Assembly: GCA_903834475.1 (NCBI GenBank)
Contig: CAILJH010000284.1
Span: 1 to 64,000 of the forward strand
Length of the DNA stretch: 64,000 nucleotides
From: an uncultured Prolixibacteraceae bacterium
Lineage (GTDB): Bacteria; Bacteroidota; Bacteroidia; Bacteroidales; Prolixibacteraceae
Reading direction: 5' to 3'
Each line of letters opens with the position of its first letter. The first letter of the stretch is position 1. The translations under genes were made by a program, and so were the position numbers. The notes under the pieces are model-generated. The model was not told the origin of the DNA, searched no databases, and saw only the letters and a list, made by a program, of their open reading frames with translations. Positions 37,288 to 47,344 of the stretch are shown here, in pieces.

Positions 37288-39669
37288 ATGAAGAAAAGAA
37301 ATCTATTTATTGGAGGGCTGATTCTTGTTTCAGCTCAACTGGTCTTTCAGGCTTGTGCCGGAAAAGAACAACGGGAACCTCAGTTAGGCAAAGACAAAAT
37401 CGAATCGGTTATTGCAGCCATGACTCCGGAAGAAAAAATTGGAATGACGGTGGGCGATGGAAAATTTCTAAAGGCAGCTGATTCAAAAAACATTGAGCAA
37501 GGCACCGGAATAATAATTGCCAACCAAAATTCGAAGATGGTAATTCCAAGGCTTTCCGTTTGGTCCACTGCGTTTTCTGACGGACCTTCCGGATTGAACC
37601 GCGATCCGCATCCGGCCGGTGCAACTGAATTTTCATATACTACAGCATTCCCAACGTCAACCTGTATGGCCGCAAGCTGGAATACAGAATTGATGGAAAA
37701 TTTGGGTAAGGCTTTCGGTAACGAAGTTTTGGAGTATGACTATGACGTCATTTTGATGCCGGCACTGAACCTTCACCGAAATCCGAAAGATGGCCGCTGT
37801 TTTGAGTACTATTCTGAAGATCCTTTGCTCTCCGGAAAAATGGCTGCATCAGTTGTCAGGGGTCTTCAATCTAATGGAATTGGAGCTACCTTAAAGCATT
37901 TTGCAGCGCATAATCAGCAATCAAACCGAAGAATATACAATGCGGTAATGAGTCAGCGTGCTTTGCGCGAAATCTATTTACGTGGGTTTGAAATTGCAGT
38001 GAAAGAAGCCAATCCTGCAGCAATCATGACTTCATACAACAAGTTAAACGGCCACTATACTGCCGAATCGCCTCAACTATTAAAGGATATTGTTCGCGAG
38101 GAATGGGGTTTTAAAGGACTTTTTGTTACCGATTGGGACGGATCGGGGAGTGCTGTCGCAAAGGTACGGGCAGGAAACAACTTGCTGATGAGTGGTAACA
38201 TGGATGAAGTAAACGAATTGACGGTGGCCCTCAAAGACAAATCGTTGGATGAAGCTACACTCGATAAAAACCTGGTTTCAAACATGCAGCTTAAACTCAA
38301 TTCGCCCCGGGCAAAAGGCTATAAACCTTCATTTAAACCTGATTTGGAAGCTCATGCAAAAATTGCTCGTGAAGCAGCGTCCGAAGGAATGGTCTTACTC
38401 AAAAACGATAAACAAACTCTTCCGTTCAGGGAGGTTAAAACAGTTGCCGTTTTTGGCAAAATTGCCTATTACCTGATTGAAGCCGGTACCGGAAGCGGGG
38501 GAATTCGTAGCAACAAATATGCAGTTTCGGTAAACGAAGGACTCAAAGCGGCTGGATTTCAGGTATTGAAGAATCTGGAGGAAACTTATACTGCATTTAA
38601 TCAGGATATTATAGAAAAAAATCTGGTGCCTGATTTTTTTAATACACCTCAAATGTTGGCGGATAATGGTATCAAAGATGGTAAAGCGCCCAGCCATTTC
38701 AAGAAGAGATTAATTCCGTTCCATGATGAAATGCCGATTTCCAAAGCCGACATTCAAAAGTCGGTTCCAAATTCAGATATTGCTGTAATTACAATTGGCA
38801 GAAGTGGCGGTGAAAATTATGAAAATGGTTATATACCAACTACAGCTCTTGAAATTGAAATGGTGAAAAACGTTAGTGAAGCTTACCATGCAGCAGGAAA
38901 GAAAGTCGTAGTTGTTCTCAATGTAGGTGATGTTTGCGAAACAGCCAGCTGGCGCGACTATCCGGATGCTATTCTGATGGCCTGGCAGCCCGGTCAGGAA
39001 GGCGGACATGCAGTTGCCGACATTCTGAAAGGAGCGGTTAATCCATCCGGAAAATTGCCCGATTCCTTCCCAATAAAATATGAAGATGTTCCTTCGGCAA
39101 TTACTTTCCCTGGTGAACCTGCCATTAATCCTGTTAATTCCTTTTACAAAGAAGGCATCTATGTGGGTTACCGCTATTACGATACATTTAAAGTTCCGAC
39201 AGCTTATGAATTTGGCTTCGGAATGTCATACACTTCGTTCGAATATGCTGATCTGAAGCTAAGCAGTGCCAGTTTTACAGATAAAATACAGGTTATGGTA
39301 TCCATTAAAAATACAGGTAAAGTTGCTGGTAAAGAGGTTGTTCAGTTATACCTTTCAGCCCCAGCTACCGGACTTGAAAAACCCGATCAGGAATTGAAAG
39401 GATTTGCCAAAACGAAATTGCTCCAGCCAGGCGAAAGTGAACAACTCACTTTTGAATTGGATGCCCGCTCATTGGCATCTTTCCAAAGCGGAATCAGTTC
39501 CTGGGTTGCCGATGCCGGAAAATATGAAGTGCGCATCGCAGCTTCATCGAAAGATATTCGCTTGAAAGCTTCATTCGATTTGCCCAAGACGATTATCGTG
39601 GAAAAAGTTCATGACGTGTTGTATCCGAATTTTGCCATGAAAGAGTTGAGCCGAAATAATTCCAAATAG
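37288..39669 (+). CDS. GH3 family beta-glycosidase, secreted
   Basis: LMPALNLHRNPKDGRCFEYYSEDPLLSGKMAASVVRGLQSNGIGATLKHFAAHNQQSNRR; GLFVTDWDGSGSAVAKVRAGNNLLM; C-terminal FN3-like domain. Confidence 0.94.
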   Translation: MKKRNLFIGGLILVSAQLVFQACAGKEQREPQLGKDKIESVIAAMTPEEKIGMTVGDGKFLKAADSKNIEQGTGIIIANQNSKMVIPRLSVWSTAFSDGPSGLNRDPHPAGATEFSYTTAFPTSTCMAASWNTELMENLGKAFGNEVLEYDYDVILMPALNLHRNPKDGRCFEYYSEDPLLSGKMAASVVRGLQSNGIGATLKHFAAHNQQSNRRIYNAVMSQRALREIYLRGFEIAVKEANPAAIMTSYNKLNGHYTAESPQLLKDIVREEWGFKGLFVTDWDGSGSAVAKVRAGNNLLMSGNMDEVNELTVALKDKSLDEATLDKNLVSNMQLKLNSPRAKGYKPSFKPDLEAHAKIAREAASEGMVLLKNDKQTLPFREVKTVAVFGKIAYYLIEAGTGSGGIRSNKYAVSVNEGLKAAGFQVLKNLEETYTAFNQDIIEKNLVPDFFNTPQMLADNGIKDGKAPSHFKKRLIPFHDEMPISKADIQKSVPNSDIAVITIGRSGGENYENGYIPTTALEIEMVKNVSEAYHAAGKKVVVVLNVGDVCETASWRDYPDAILMAWQPGQEGGHAVADILKGAVNPSGKLPDSFPIKYEDVPSAITFPGEPAINPVNSFYKEGIYVGYRYYDTFKVPTAYEFGFGMSYTSFEYADLKLSSASFTDKIQVMVSIKNTGKVAGKEVVQLYLSAPATGLEKPDQELKGFAKTKLLQPGESEQLTFELDARSLASFQSGISSWVADAGKYEVRIAASSKDIRLKASFDLPKTIIVEKVHDVLYPNFAMKELSRNNSK

Positions 39670-39723
39670 ATTTAGTATTACACAACTATACAAATAACAG
39701 CAGAACCTCTTTTAATTATCGAT

Positions 39724-40710
39724 ATGAAAAACAGATTTGGAATACTCTGGATAATATGGACATTGGTTGGAGCTGCTTTAATATATGGTGTCTCAGCGTC
39801 TGATTCAAAAAATAGCACTATTTCATTAATTGCCAACGTTTTAAGTCTTTCGCCCTTAATTGGCATCATGCTTGCTTTAGGTTCAGAAAAAGCTGCCCGG
39901 CAGTTTAACGATTGGCTTCGCCAGAATCAGAATTCGCTGGTTTATGTTGCAGGTGGAATATCCCTTCTGTTCATGCTGCCTGGAATAGTAACATTTAAAT
40001 TCGATCCGTATTATTCGGTCATATTTGCTACAATTGTTTTTGCGGTGTTAGGTACATTAAGGCAAGCTAAAAATGAAGAATTTACTCTGACATTTTCAGA
40101 TTTGGCACTTTGGATGATACTCTGGATTCCTTTTGATCTGCGCTGGTACATGGATATGGTTCCGGGTGTAAGTGACTCCTATGCCTGGTGGTCAATTGCA
40201 CTTTCTGTTATTGCCGTAATAGGCTGGTCCGGATACCGTGGCGCCGAAATTGGATATAATCTGGTGCCTAAATTCAAAGATTTGCGTGTCGTTTTGCTCT
40301 CAATGGCAATTATCATGGCATTTGTAGTTCCGCCGGGATTGTTAACCGGATTTTTGAAATTCTCCATTCCCGGATCTTACGATATTCCTAAATTAACCGC
40401 TCAATTTGTGGGACTCTTTCTGACCGTTGCTTTGCCTGAAGAACTGTTTTTCAGGGGTATTTTGCTTCGGGGACTGGAAAAGAGGTTTTCCAAGGAATGG
40501 ATTCCATTAGTTTTATCCTCTTTGGCTTTTGGACTCATGCACTGGAATAATGCGAGCACTTTATCCACACAAATCACCTATATTTCTTTAGCAGCAGTTG
40601 CCGGTCTGGGATATGGCTGGGCGTACCGAAAGAGTGGAAATAATTTATTTGCAGCAATTCTTGTACATACACTGGTTGATTGGACCTGGAGATTATTTCT
40701 TACAAGTTAA
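39724..40710 (+). CDS. CPBP family intramembrane metalloprotease-like protein
   Basis: Multi-TM; ALPEELFFRGILLRGLEKRFSKEW; SLAFGLMHWNN; FAAILVHTLVDWTW. Confidence 0.9.
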   Translation: MKNRFGILWIIWTLVGAALIYGVSASDSKNSTISLIANVLSLSPLIGIMLALGSEKAARQFNDWLRQNQNSLVYVAGGISLLFMLPGIVTFKFDPYYSVIFATIVFAVLGTLRQAKNEEFTLTFSDLALWMILWIPFDLRWYMDMVPGVSDSYAWWSIALSVIAVIGWSGYRGAEIGYNLVPKFKDLRVVLLSMAIIMAFVVPPGLLTGFLKFSIPGSYDIPKLTAQFVGLFLTVALPEELFFRGILLRGLEKRFSKEWIPLVLSSLAFGLMHWNNASTLSTQITYISLAAVAGLGYGWAYRKSGNNLFAAILVHTLVDWTWRLFLTS

Positions 40711-40799
40711 TACTTCTTTTCAAATCAATCATCGATCAGCTCCGGAAGTCATGGGGGCTGGTTTCTGCAAATGATAACGTACTACCTAACATATAGCCA

Positions 40800-43700
40800 A
40801 TGAAAACATTTTTCAGAATTTTCATCTTAGTACTGCTCCTGAGTTCCTGCAAAGAAAAAACGGAGGTCAAAGTCGTCAACCTAAAATGCGAGTATAAGGT
40901 AAATCCGATCGGAGTGGACCTTGCAAAACCGCGGTTTAGCTGGATTTCCGAATCTGCTCAGCGGGGAGTTTCACAGTCAGCTTATCAGGTATTGGTTTCA
41001 TCGAGTCAGAAGAATCTGGACGAAAATGTAGCAGATATCTGGGACAGCCAAAAGGTTTCGTCGGATCAATCGATTCAGGTTGCTTATGAAGGAAAAACGC
41101 TCGAAAGCAATCATACCTATTTCTGGAAAGTAAAAATATGGGATCAGAATGGCGATGAACATGTGAGCGAGCCTGCTTTCTGGACTACCGGATTATTGAA
41201 CGAATCGGACTGGAAAGCCAAATGGATTGGCTTAGATAAAGCAGTTGGTAACGACAAGCCGGATGCTCCGCATAAAATACTTTCAGCAAGGATGTTGAGG
41301 CACGAATTTATCCTGGATAAAAAATTGAAGTCGGCGACAGCTTTTGTTTCAGGACTTGGTTTATTTGAACTTTACCTAAACGGCAAAAAAATCGGTGATC
41401 AGGTCCTGGCTCCGGGATTGACGGAATATAACAAGCGTGCTTTTTACATGACTTTTGATGTCGCCAGATATTTGAATCCTGATAAAAACACGATTGGAGT
41501 AATCCTCGGGAATGGTCGCTTTTTTTCCATGCGTGGCGGTGGTACCGAGAAAACAAGGAATTACGGTTTCCCGAAAGTGATCTGTCAGTTGCATGTAAAA
41601 TATGAAGATGGTACGGAGCAAACCATCGTTTCCGATGAAACCTGGAAGCTGACTGCCAATGGCCCGATTCGTAAGAACAGCGAATATGACGGGGAGTTTT
41701 ACGATGCCCGCATGGAACTGAAAGACTGGAGTAAAACGGGCTTCAATGATGCCACCTGGATGAATGCTGAATTGGTACAGAAACCTTGTGAAAAGTTAGT
41801 TGCACAGCCTATTGAGCCGATTAAAATAACTGACGAAATCGCGCCGGTGGGTGTGAAGGAGATCAAACCCGGAACCTTTATTTTTGATATGGGCCAGAAT
41901 ATGGTTGGCTGGTGCGAATTGCTGGTGAAGGGTAAAAAGGGCGATAAAGTTACGCTCCGGTTTGCAGAGCGCCTCAAGGACGATGGATCGTTATATCTCG
42001 ATAATATCCGTACTGCAGAAGTTACGGATACCTATATCCTGAAAGGCGAAGGCGAAGAAAAATGGGAACCTCGTTTCACTTACCATGGTTTTAAATACGT
42101 TGAATTGATTGGCTATCCGGGTAAGCCAACTTTGTCTTCCATCAAAGGAAAAGTAGTTCATGATGCGCTCGACGTTTCAGGCTCATTCAGTTGCTCCAAT
42201 CCATTGATCAACAGTATTTATAAAAATGCATATTGGGGAATCCGCGGAAATTACCGGAGTATTCCAACCGATTGTCCTCAACGCGACGAACGGCAAGGAT
42301 GGCTGGGCGACCGCTCGGCAGAATGCACCGGCGAAAGTTACATTTTCGATATCTCGAAGCTATATAATAAATGGGTGACCGACATGAATGATGCCCAGTT
42401 GGAAAGTGGCAGCCTTCCGGATGTTGCACCTTCCTACTGGCCTTTCTATACCGATAATACAACCTGGCCGGGCACTTTCCTCTTTGCTTCGGACATGCTT
42501 TACACACAATATGGCGATCTGAAGACCATCGAAACCAATTATCCTGCTATGCAGAAATGGATTCAGTACATGAGCCAATTCCTGAAAAACGGGATCATGC
42601 CCAAAGATATGTATGGCGACTGGTGTGTTCCTCCGGAAGATTTGAAACTCATCAACTCAAGCGATCCGGCACGTATTACCAGCGCAGATTTTATCGGGAC
42701 CGTATATTTTCACCATGAACTGAAACTGATGGCTAAGTTTGCCGGATTGCTGGGCAAGGCTGACGAGGCTGCCGCATATTCCAAAACTGCTGATGCAATG
42801 AAAACGGCATTTAATGAAAAATATCTCGATAAAAAAGAGCTTAAATACAGCAACAATACCTGCACCTCAAGTATTTTGCCACTGGCTTTTGACCTCGTTC
42901 CGGATGAATACCATGAACAGATTCTTGATAATCTGCTTCAAAAAATCCTGAGTGAAAATGGCGGGCATATCGGAAACGGGCTAATCGGAGGGCAATGGCT
43001 GATGCGCGTATTGTCGGATAACGGACATGCCGATGTAGCTTATTCTTTGGCCGCTCAAAGCACTTATCCGAGTTGGGGGTACATGGTAAATCAGGGCGCA
43101 ACCACCATTTGGGAACTCTGGAACGGCGATCACGGTGATCCGGGCATGAATTCAGGAAACCATGTGATGCTTCTGGGCGATCTGATCATCTGGTATTACG
43201 AAAATCTGGCCGGTATCAAAGCCGATCCCGAAATTCCGGGATTTAAACATATCCTGATGAAACCCTACGTTTTGGGTGATTTGACTTCTGTCGATGCATC
43301 ATACAATTCCATTTACGGACCGATCAAAAGCGGATGGAAACTGATTGAAGGTAAATTTACTTGGAATATTACGATCCCGGCCAATACAAAAGCCACGGTT
43401 TATGTCCCGACACTTGAAAAAGAGGATGTTCTTGAAGGTGGCAAATCGGCTCAAAAGAGCGAAGGCGTAAAATTCCTCCGGTGGGCTGACAATCTGGCTG
43501 TGTTTGAAATTCAGTCCGGGAATTACTCATTTACTTCGAATGGAGTAAAGAAAATAGCCACTGTAAGCTATCTGCCTACTCCGGTGATCACTCCGGCTGA
43601 TACGCTTTTAACCTCCGGAAGTAAAACTCAGGTTAAAATAAGCTGTGCCATTCCTGTTGCAAAAATTCATTATACCACCGATGGAACTTCGGTGACCGAA

Positions 43701-44255
43701 TCGTCTCCGGTTTACGATAAACCGTTTGAAATATCGGGCAACATGGTTGTTCAGGCTCAGGCATTTGCCAACGGCTTTCATAGTAGCAATCAGGTTAAAG
43801 TCGTATATAGTTTTGTCGATCCGGCGAAGAACGGCATTTTGTGGACGCGCTACGACGGTGTGTTTATCCATATCCCCGACCTCTCTAAAATGAAACCGGT
43901 GGAGCGGGGAGTGGCATATAAATTCGACCTGAAAAAGATGAAACTGCCCAAATACAATTTCGTTCTTCAGCTTAAAACGTATATCCAGATTGACAAAGAG
44001 GATGATTACACCTTCTACATTACCTCGAACGACGGCAGTAAATTATATCTGGACGAAAAGCTACTTGTTGACAACGACGGAGAGCACGGAGCAAAAGAAA
44101 TGAGCAATTCAATTCACCTGAATAAAGGAAGGCATCCAATCGGGGTCGAGTATTTTCAGACTGGAGGCAGCACGGTGTTAACCATGTCATATGGTTCCGG
44201 CGAAATCAGGTATCAGCCTGTTCCTGAACACATCTTGTTTAAATCAAAGGAGTAA
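40800..44255 (+). CDS. GH78 alpha-L-rhamnosidase with C-terminal chitobiase_C/PA14-like module
   Basis: Bac_rhamnosidase layout: NPIGVDLAKPRFSWI, GLGLFELYLNGKKIGDQVLAPGLTEYNKRAFYMTFDV, SIPTDCPQRDERQGWLGDRSAECTGESYIFD, TIWELWNGDHGDPGMNSGNHVMLG-like; C-terminal YTFYITSNDGSKLYLDEKLLVDNDGEHG. Confidence 0.93.
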   Translation: MKTFFRIFILVLLLSSCKEKTEVKVVNLKCEYKVNPIGVDLAKPRFSWISESAQRGVSQSAYQVLVSSSQKNLDENVADIWDSQKVSSDQSIQVAYEGKTLESNHTYFWKVKIWDQNGDEHVSEPAFWTTGLLNESDWKAKWIGLDKAVGNDKPDAPHKILSARMLRHEFILDKKLKSATAFVSGLGLFELYLNGKKIGDQVLAPGLTEYNKRAFYMTFDVARYLNPDKNTIGVILGNGRFFSMRGGGTEKTRNYGFPKVICQLHVKYEDGTEQTIVSDETWKLTANGPIRKNSEYDGEFYDARMELKDWSKTGFNDATWMNAELVQKPCEKLVAQPIEPIKITDEIAPVGVKEIKPGTFIFDMGQNMVGWCELLVKGKKGDKVTLRFAERLKDDGSLYLDNIRTAEVTDTYILKGEGEEKWEPRFTYHGFKYVELIGYPGKPTLSSIKGKVVHDALDVSGSFSCSNPLINSIYKNAYWGIRGNYRSIPTDCPQRDERQGWLGDRSAECTGESYIFDISKLYNKWVTDMNDAQLESGSLPDVAPSYWPFYTDNTTWPGTFLFASDMLYTQYGDLKTIETNYPAMQKWIQYMSQFLKNGIMPKDMYGDWCVPPEDLKLINSSDPARITSADFIGTVYFHHELKLMAKFAGLLGKADEAAAYSKTADAMKTAFNEKYLDKKELKYSNNTCTSSILPLAFDLVPDEYHEQILDNLLQKILSENGGHIGNGLIGGQWLMRVLSDNGHADVAYSLAAQSTYPSWGYMVNQGATTIWELWNGDHGDPGMNSGNHVMLLGDLIIWYYENLAGIKADPEIPGFKHILMKPYVLGDLTSVDASYNSIYGPIKSGWKLIEGKFTWNITIPANTKATVYVPTLEKEDVLEGGKSAQKSEGVKFLRWADNLAVFEIQSGNYSFTSNGVKKIATVSYLPTPVITPADTLLTSGSKTQVKISCAIPVAKIHYTTDGTSVTESSPVYDKPFEISGNMVVQAQAFANGFHSSNQVKVVYSFVDPAKNGILWTRYDGVFIHIPDLSKMKPVERGVAYKFDLKKMKLPKYNFVLQLKTYIQIDKEDDYTFYITSNDGSKLYLDEKLLVDNDGEHGAKEMSNSIHLNKGRHPIGVEYFQTGGSTVLTMSYGSGEIRYQPVPEHILFKSKE

Positions 44256-47131
44256 TGAAATTTTCGAGATTGATAAGTTTCGTTTTCGCCGGCATTTTTT
44301 TCGGAAGTTGCATTCAAAAGAATTCTTCCGAAAAAGATTACACTGCCATGGTGAATCCTTTTGTGGGAACCGTTGGCAGCGGAAAGACCTTTCAGGGACC
44401 GGTTTTGCCCTACGGAATGATTCAGCCCGGACCTTATTTAAGGTATGCCGCAGATAAAAATTCAGGAACGATCTATGGTTTCAGCCAGACCCACCTCAGC
44501 GGCATGGCTGGTGGCGGAAGCGAAACGCAAGGCGATATTTTATTCATGCCAAGCGTTGGAAAAGGTTCTTTTCTGAAAGGGTTTCCGGCTGGATTCCAGC
44601 ATCAAAACGAAATAGCTTCGCCGGGTTATTACAAGGTCAGACTGGACAGTTCAAATATACAGGTGGAAATTACCGCCACAATCCGGTCCGGACTGTATCA
44701 ATTTACTTTTCCTGAATCATCGACTTCGGGAGTTTTCCTGAAACTGGAAAACGGAACATTGACGGTAAAAGACGGTGAGATTTCTGGGTGCAACAACAAA
44801 CGGGTGTATTTTGTGGCCCGGTTTTCAAAGCCTTACAAAAATTTTGAAATTGCTCAAAATGATCTGGTTGTAAGCAATCCGGATACCGTGAAAGCTGAAA
44901 ATATCAAGGCGTTTTTCCGGTTCGATACCAAAGCTAATGAAGCCGTTTTGCTGAAAGTTGGTATTTCAATGGTGAGCATCGATGGTGCGCGTAAAAATCT
45001 GGAATCGGAAATGCCGGACTGGAATTTTAATCAGGTCAGGGAAAATGCCCGTGCCAGCTGGAAAAAAGAACTCTCAAAAATTGAGGTGGAAGGTGGAACT
45101 CCAACAGAACAAATCCTATTCTATACAGCGCTTTATCACTCGATGATCCATCCGAATATATCCATGGATGTTGACCGGAAATTCCGCAGTACCAATGGAA
45201 AAGTATACACTGCAAGCGATTTCGACAATTACACAAATTTCTCGCTTTGGGATACTTTCAGGGCTTTGCATCCGCTCTATACCATCATCAATCCAGAGAA
45301 AACTTCACAGTTTATTCGGACTTTTCTGGAACGTTATGACCACAACGGCCGAATGCTAATCATGGAATTTGACGGCGTAGAAGGCGAGCATCCACCTATG
45401 ATTGCCTACCATTCTTTATCAGTTTTGGCAGATGCCTATGTCAAAGGAATCCGGAATTACGATGTGCCGAAAGCTTATGAGGCTGCGAAAAAGCTGGCAA
45501 TGGACTACATCCGTCCTGAAAAGGAACTTTACCTGAAATATGGCTATATTCCTTCCGACCTAAAAGGACAATCGGTTTCGATGAGCCTCGAATTCAGTTA
45601 CGACGACTGGTGCCTGACGCGTTTGGCTCAGGATTTTAATCCTGACGATGAGCTTTATTACAGCCAACGCGGCGATTTCTACCAAAATGTTTTCTCGCCG
45701 GAAGTCAATTTTATGCGGGGCCGGAAAAGCAATTTCCAGTTTGTCGACCAATTCGATCCGATGCAAACCATCAACCATTATACCGAAGCCAATGCTTACC
45801 AGTATTCGACTTTCGCACCTCAGGATATTGACGGCCTGATCGCGCTGATGGGCGGCGACAAGGTTTTTGAAAACTGGCTGGATTCCTGTTTTTCGGTCCG
45901 GACCGATTATTCGAAGATCAATTTAAGTGATGTGACCGGCTTGATCGGCCAGTATGCACATGGCAATGAGCCAAGTCACCACATTGCCTGGTTATACAAT
46001 TATGTCGGAACTCCATGGAAAACTCAGGAGAAGCTTAGGCAGATCCTTTCGACTTTGTATAAAAATGAACCCGAAGGAATTGATGGCAATGAAGATTGCG
46101 GACAAATGTCGGCCTGGTATGTGATGAGCGCCATGGGTATTTATTCGGTAACTCCGGGAATGGATTACTATGTGCTTGGCAGTCCGCTTTTCGATAAGGT
46201 GACGATCAATCTGGAAAACGGAAAGAAATTTGAAATCACTGCCAAAAATAACAGCGAGAAGAATTTGTATATCCAATCGGCCAGCCTGAACGATCAGACC
46301 TATGGCAAATCATTCCTAAAACATGCCGACATCATGAATGGCGGGAAACTGGTTTTTGAAATGGGAAGCACACCAAACAAGGAATGGGGAGCAAAGAAAG
46401 CGGATCGTCCGTATTCGCCGGAGAAAAAGTTCAGCTATGCAAAAACGCCAAAGATTGATTTTTCGGATATACTGTTTCTGGATAGCCGGACGGTCACGAT
46501 TTCAGGAACAGAACCGGGCGCGAAAATCTATTATACCCTCGACGGATCTGAAGTAACCGAAAAATCAAAGCTTTACACAATTCCGATAATGCTCACCAAA
46601 CCAACAGTTTTGAACGTCAGAAGTTATGTGAATGGCATTTCTCCGAGTTGGCCGGTCAGCATTGATTTTAAGCAAATTGCCATGCTCGATGCGGTCAATG
46701 CTTCAGGACTTAAACCCGGTGTAAGCTACCTTTATCGTGAAGGAAGTCTGGTGAAGAGTGCCCGCGAACAAAGCGAAGCACCTATTGTGAATACTGGGGT
46801 TTTATCGACTTTTAATGTGGATGCAATTAAGGATGAGAGGGAATTCGGGTACAACTTCGATGGGTATATCCAGGTTCCTGAAACCGGGGTTTATACCTTT
46901 TGGCTCGAAGCCAACGACGGCGCCATTTTATATCTAAATGACAAGCTGATCATCGACAATGATGGCGGACACCGGGCACAGGTTCTGGATTCAAAAATCG
47001 GACTCAAAAAAGGCTGGCACCCGATTAAGGTCGATTATTGCCAGAATGGTCTGGCAAAAAGTCTGGTACTGGAATGGTCTGGTCCGGGTTTTGACAGACA
47101 GCAAGTTCCTGCAGGAGTGTTGTTTCATTAA
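44255..47131 (+). CDS. GH92 alpha-mannosidase-like lipoprotein with C-terminal chitobiase_C/PA14-like module
   Basis: VNPFVGTVGSGKTFQGPVLPYGMIQPGP; GNEPSHHIAWLYNY; GIDGNEDCGQMSAWYVMSAMGIY; C-terminal YTFWLEANDGAILYLNDKLIIDNDGGH. TAATG overlap with the upstream GH78 gene. Confidence 0.93.
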   Translation: MKFSRLISFVFAGIFFGSCIQKNSSEKDYTAMVNPFVGTVGSGKTFQGPVLPYGMIQPGPYLRYAADKNSGTIYGFSQTHLSGMAGGGSETQGDILFMPSVGKGSFLKGFPAGFQHQNEIASPGYYKVRLDSSNIQVEITATIRSGLYQFTFPESSTSGVFLKLENGTLTVKDGEISGCNNKRVYFVARFSKPYKNFEIAQNDLVVSNPDTVKAENIKAFFRFDTKANEAVLLKVGISMVSIDGARKNLESEMPDWNFNQVRENARASWKKELSKIEVEGGTPTEQILFYTALYHSMIHPNISMDVDRKFRSTNGKVYTASDFDNYTNFSLWDTFRALHPLYTIINPEKTSQFIRTFLERYDHNGRMLIMEFDGVEGEHPPMIAYHSLSVLADAYVKGIRNYDVPKAYEAAKKLAMDYIRPEKELYLKYGYIPSDLKGQSVSMSLEFSYDDWCLTRLAQDFNPDDELYYSQRGDFYQNVFSPEVNFMRGRKSNFQFVDQFDPMQTINHYTEANAYQYSTFAPQDIDGLIALMGGDKVFENWLDSCFSVRTDYSKINLSDVTGLIGQYAHGNEPSHHIAWLYNYVGTPWKTQEKLRQILSTLYKNEPEGIDGNEDCGQMSAWYVMSAMGIYSVTPGMDYYVLGSPLFDKVTINLENGKKFEITAKNNSEKNLYIQSASLNDQTYGKSFLKHADIMNGGKLVFEMGSTPNKEWGAKKADRPYSPEKKFSYAKTPKIDFSDILFLDSRTVTISGTEPGAKIYYTLDGSEVTEKSKLYTIPIMLTKPTVLNVRSYVNGISPSWPVSIDFKQIAMLDAVNASGLKPGVSYLYREGSLVKSAREQSEAPIVNTGVLSTFNVDAIKDEREFGYNFDGYIQVPETGVYTFWLEANDGAILYLNDKLIIDNDGGHRAQVLDSKIGLKKGWHPIKVDYCQNGLAKSLVLEWSGPGFDRQQVPAGVLFH

Positions 47132-47177
47132 GCGTTGTTTAATCGAAATGGCTGAATTGCTGAGAATCGCTACTATC

Positions 47178-47299
47178 CTTTGCCGTTGACTTCAGTCAAC
47201 GGTTTTCGGAATGAAAATGAATCAGGGCTTTAGCCCAATTGTGGCTGAAGCCATTAGCTTTTTTAGCCAATCATCCGCCTGCTGAAGCAGACGGCAAAG
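47178..47299. repeat. composite palindrome cluster between the two GH92 genes
   Basis: ccgttgacttcagtcaacgg, gggctttagccc, ggctgaagcc, ccgcctgctgaagcagacgg, bounded by ctttgccgt ... acggcaaag. Confidence 0.8.
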
Positions 47300-47344
47300 A
47301 ATAGAATATTAGGATCAATATTTTTAAAAACCATGTAATAAACA

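Noticed and set aside
42208-42507. 99-aa antisense ORF in GH78, and several similar ones in the CAZyme genes
   Set aside because: Embedded in strong CDSs and without motifs.
47178-47299. Possible CRISPR-like or tRNA-like folded region
   Set aside because: The palindromes differ from each other and no tRNA consensus (anticodon arm, T-loop GTTCRANNC) is seen.
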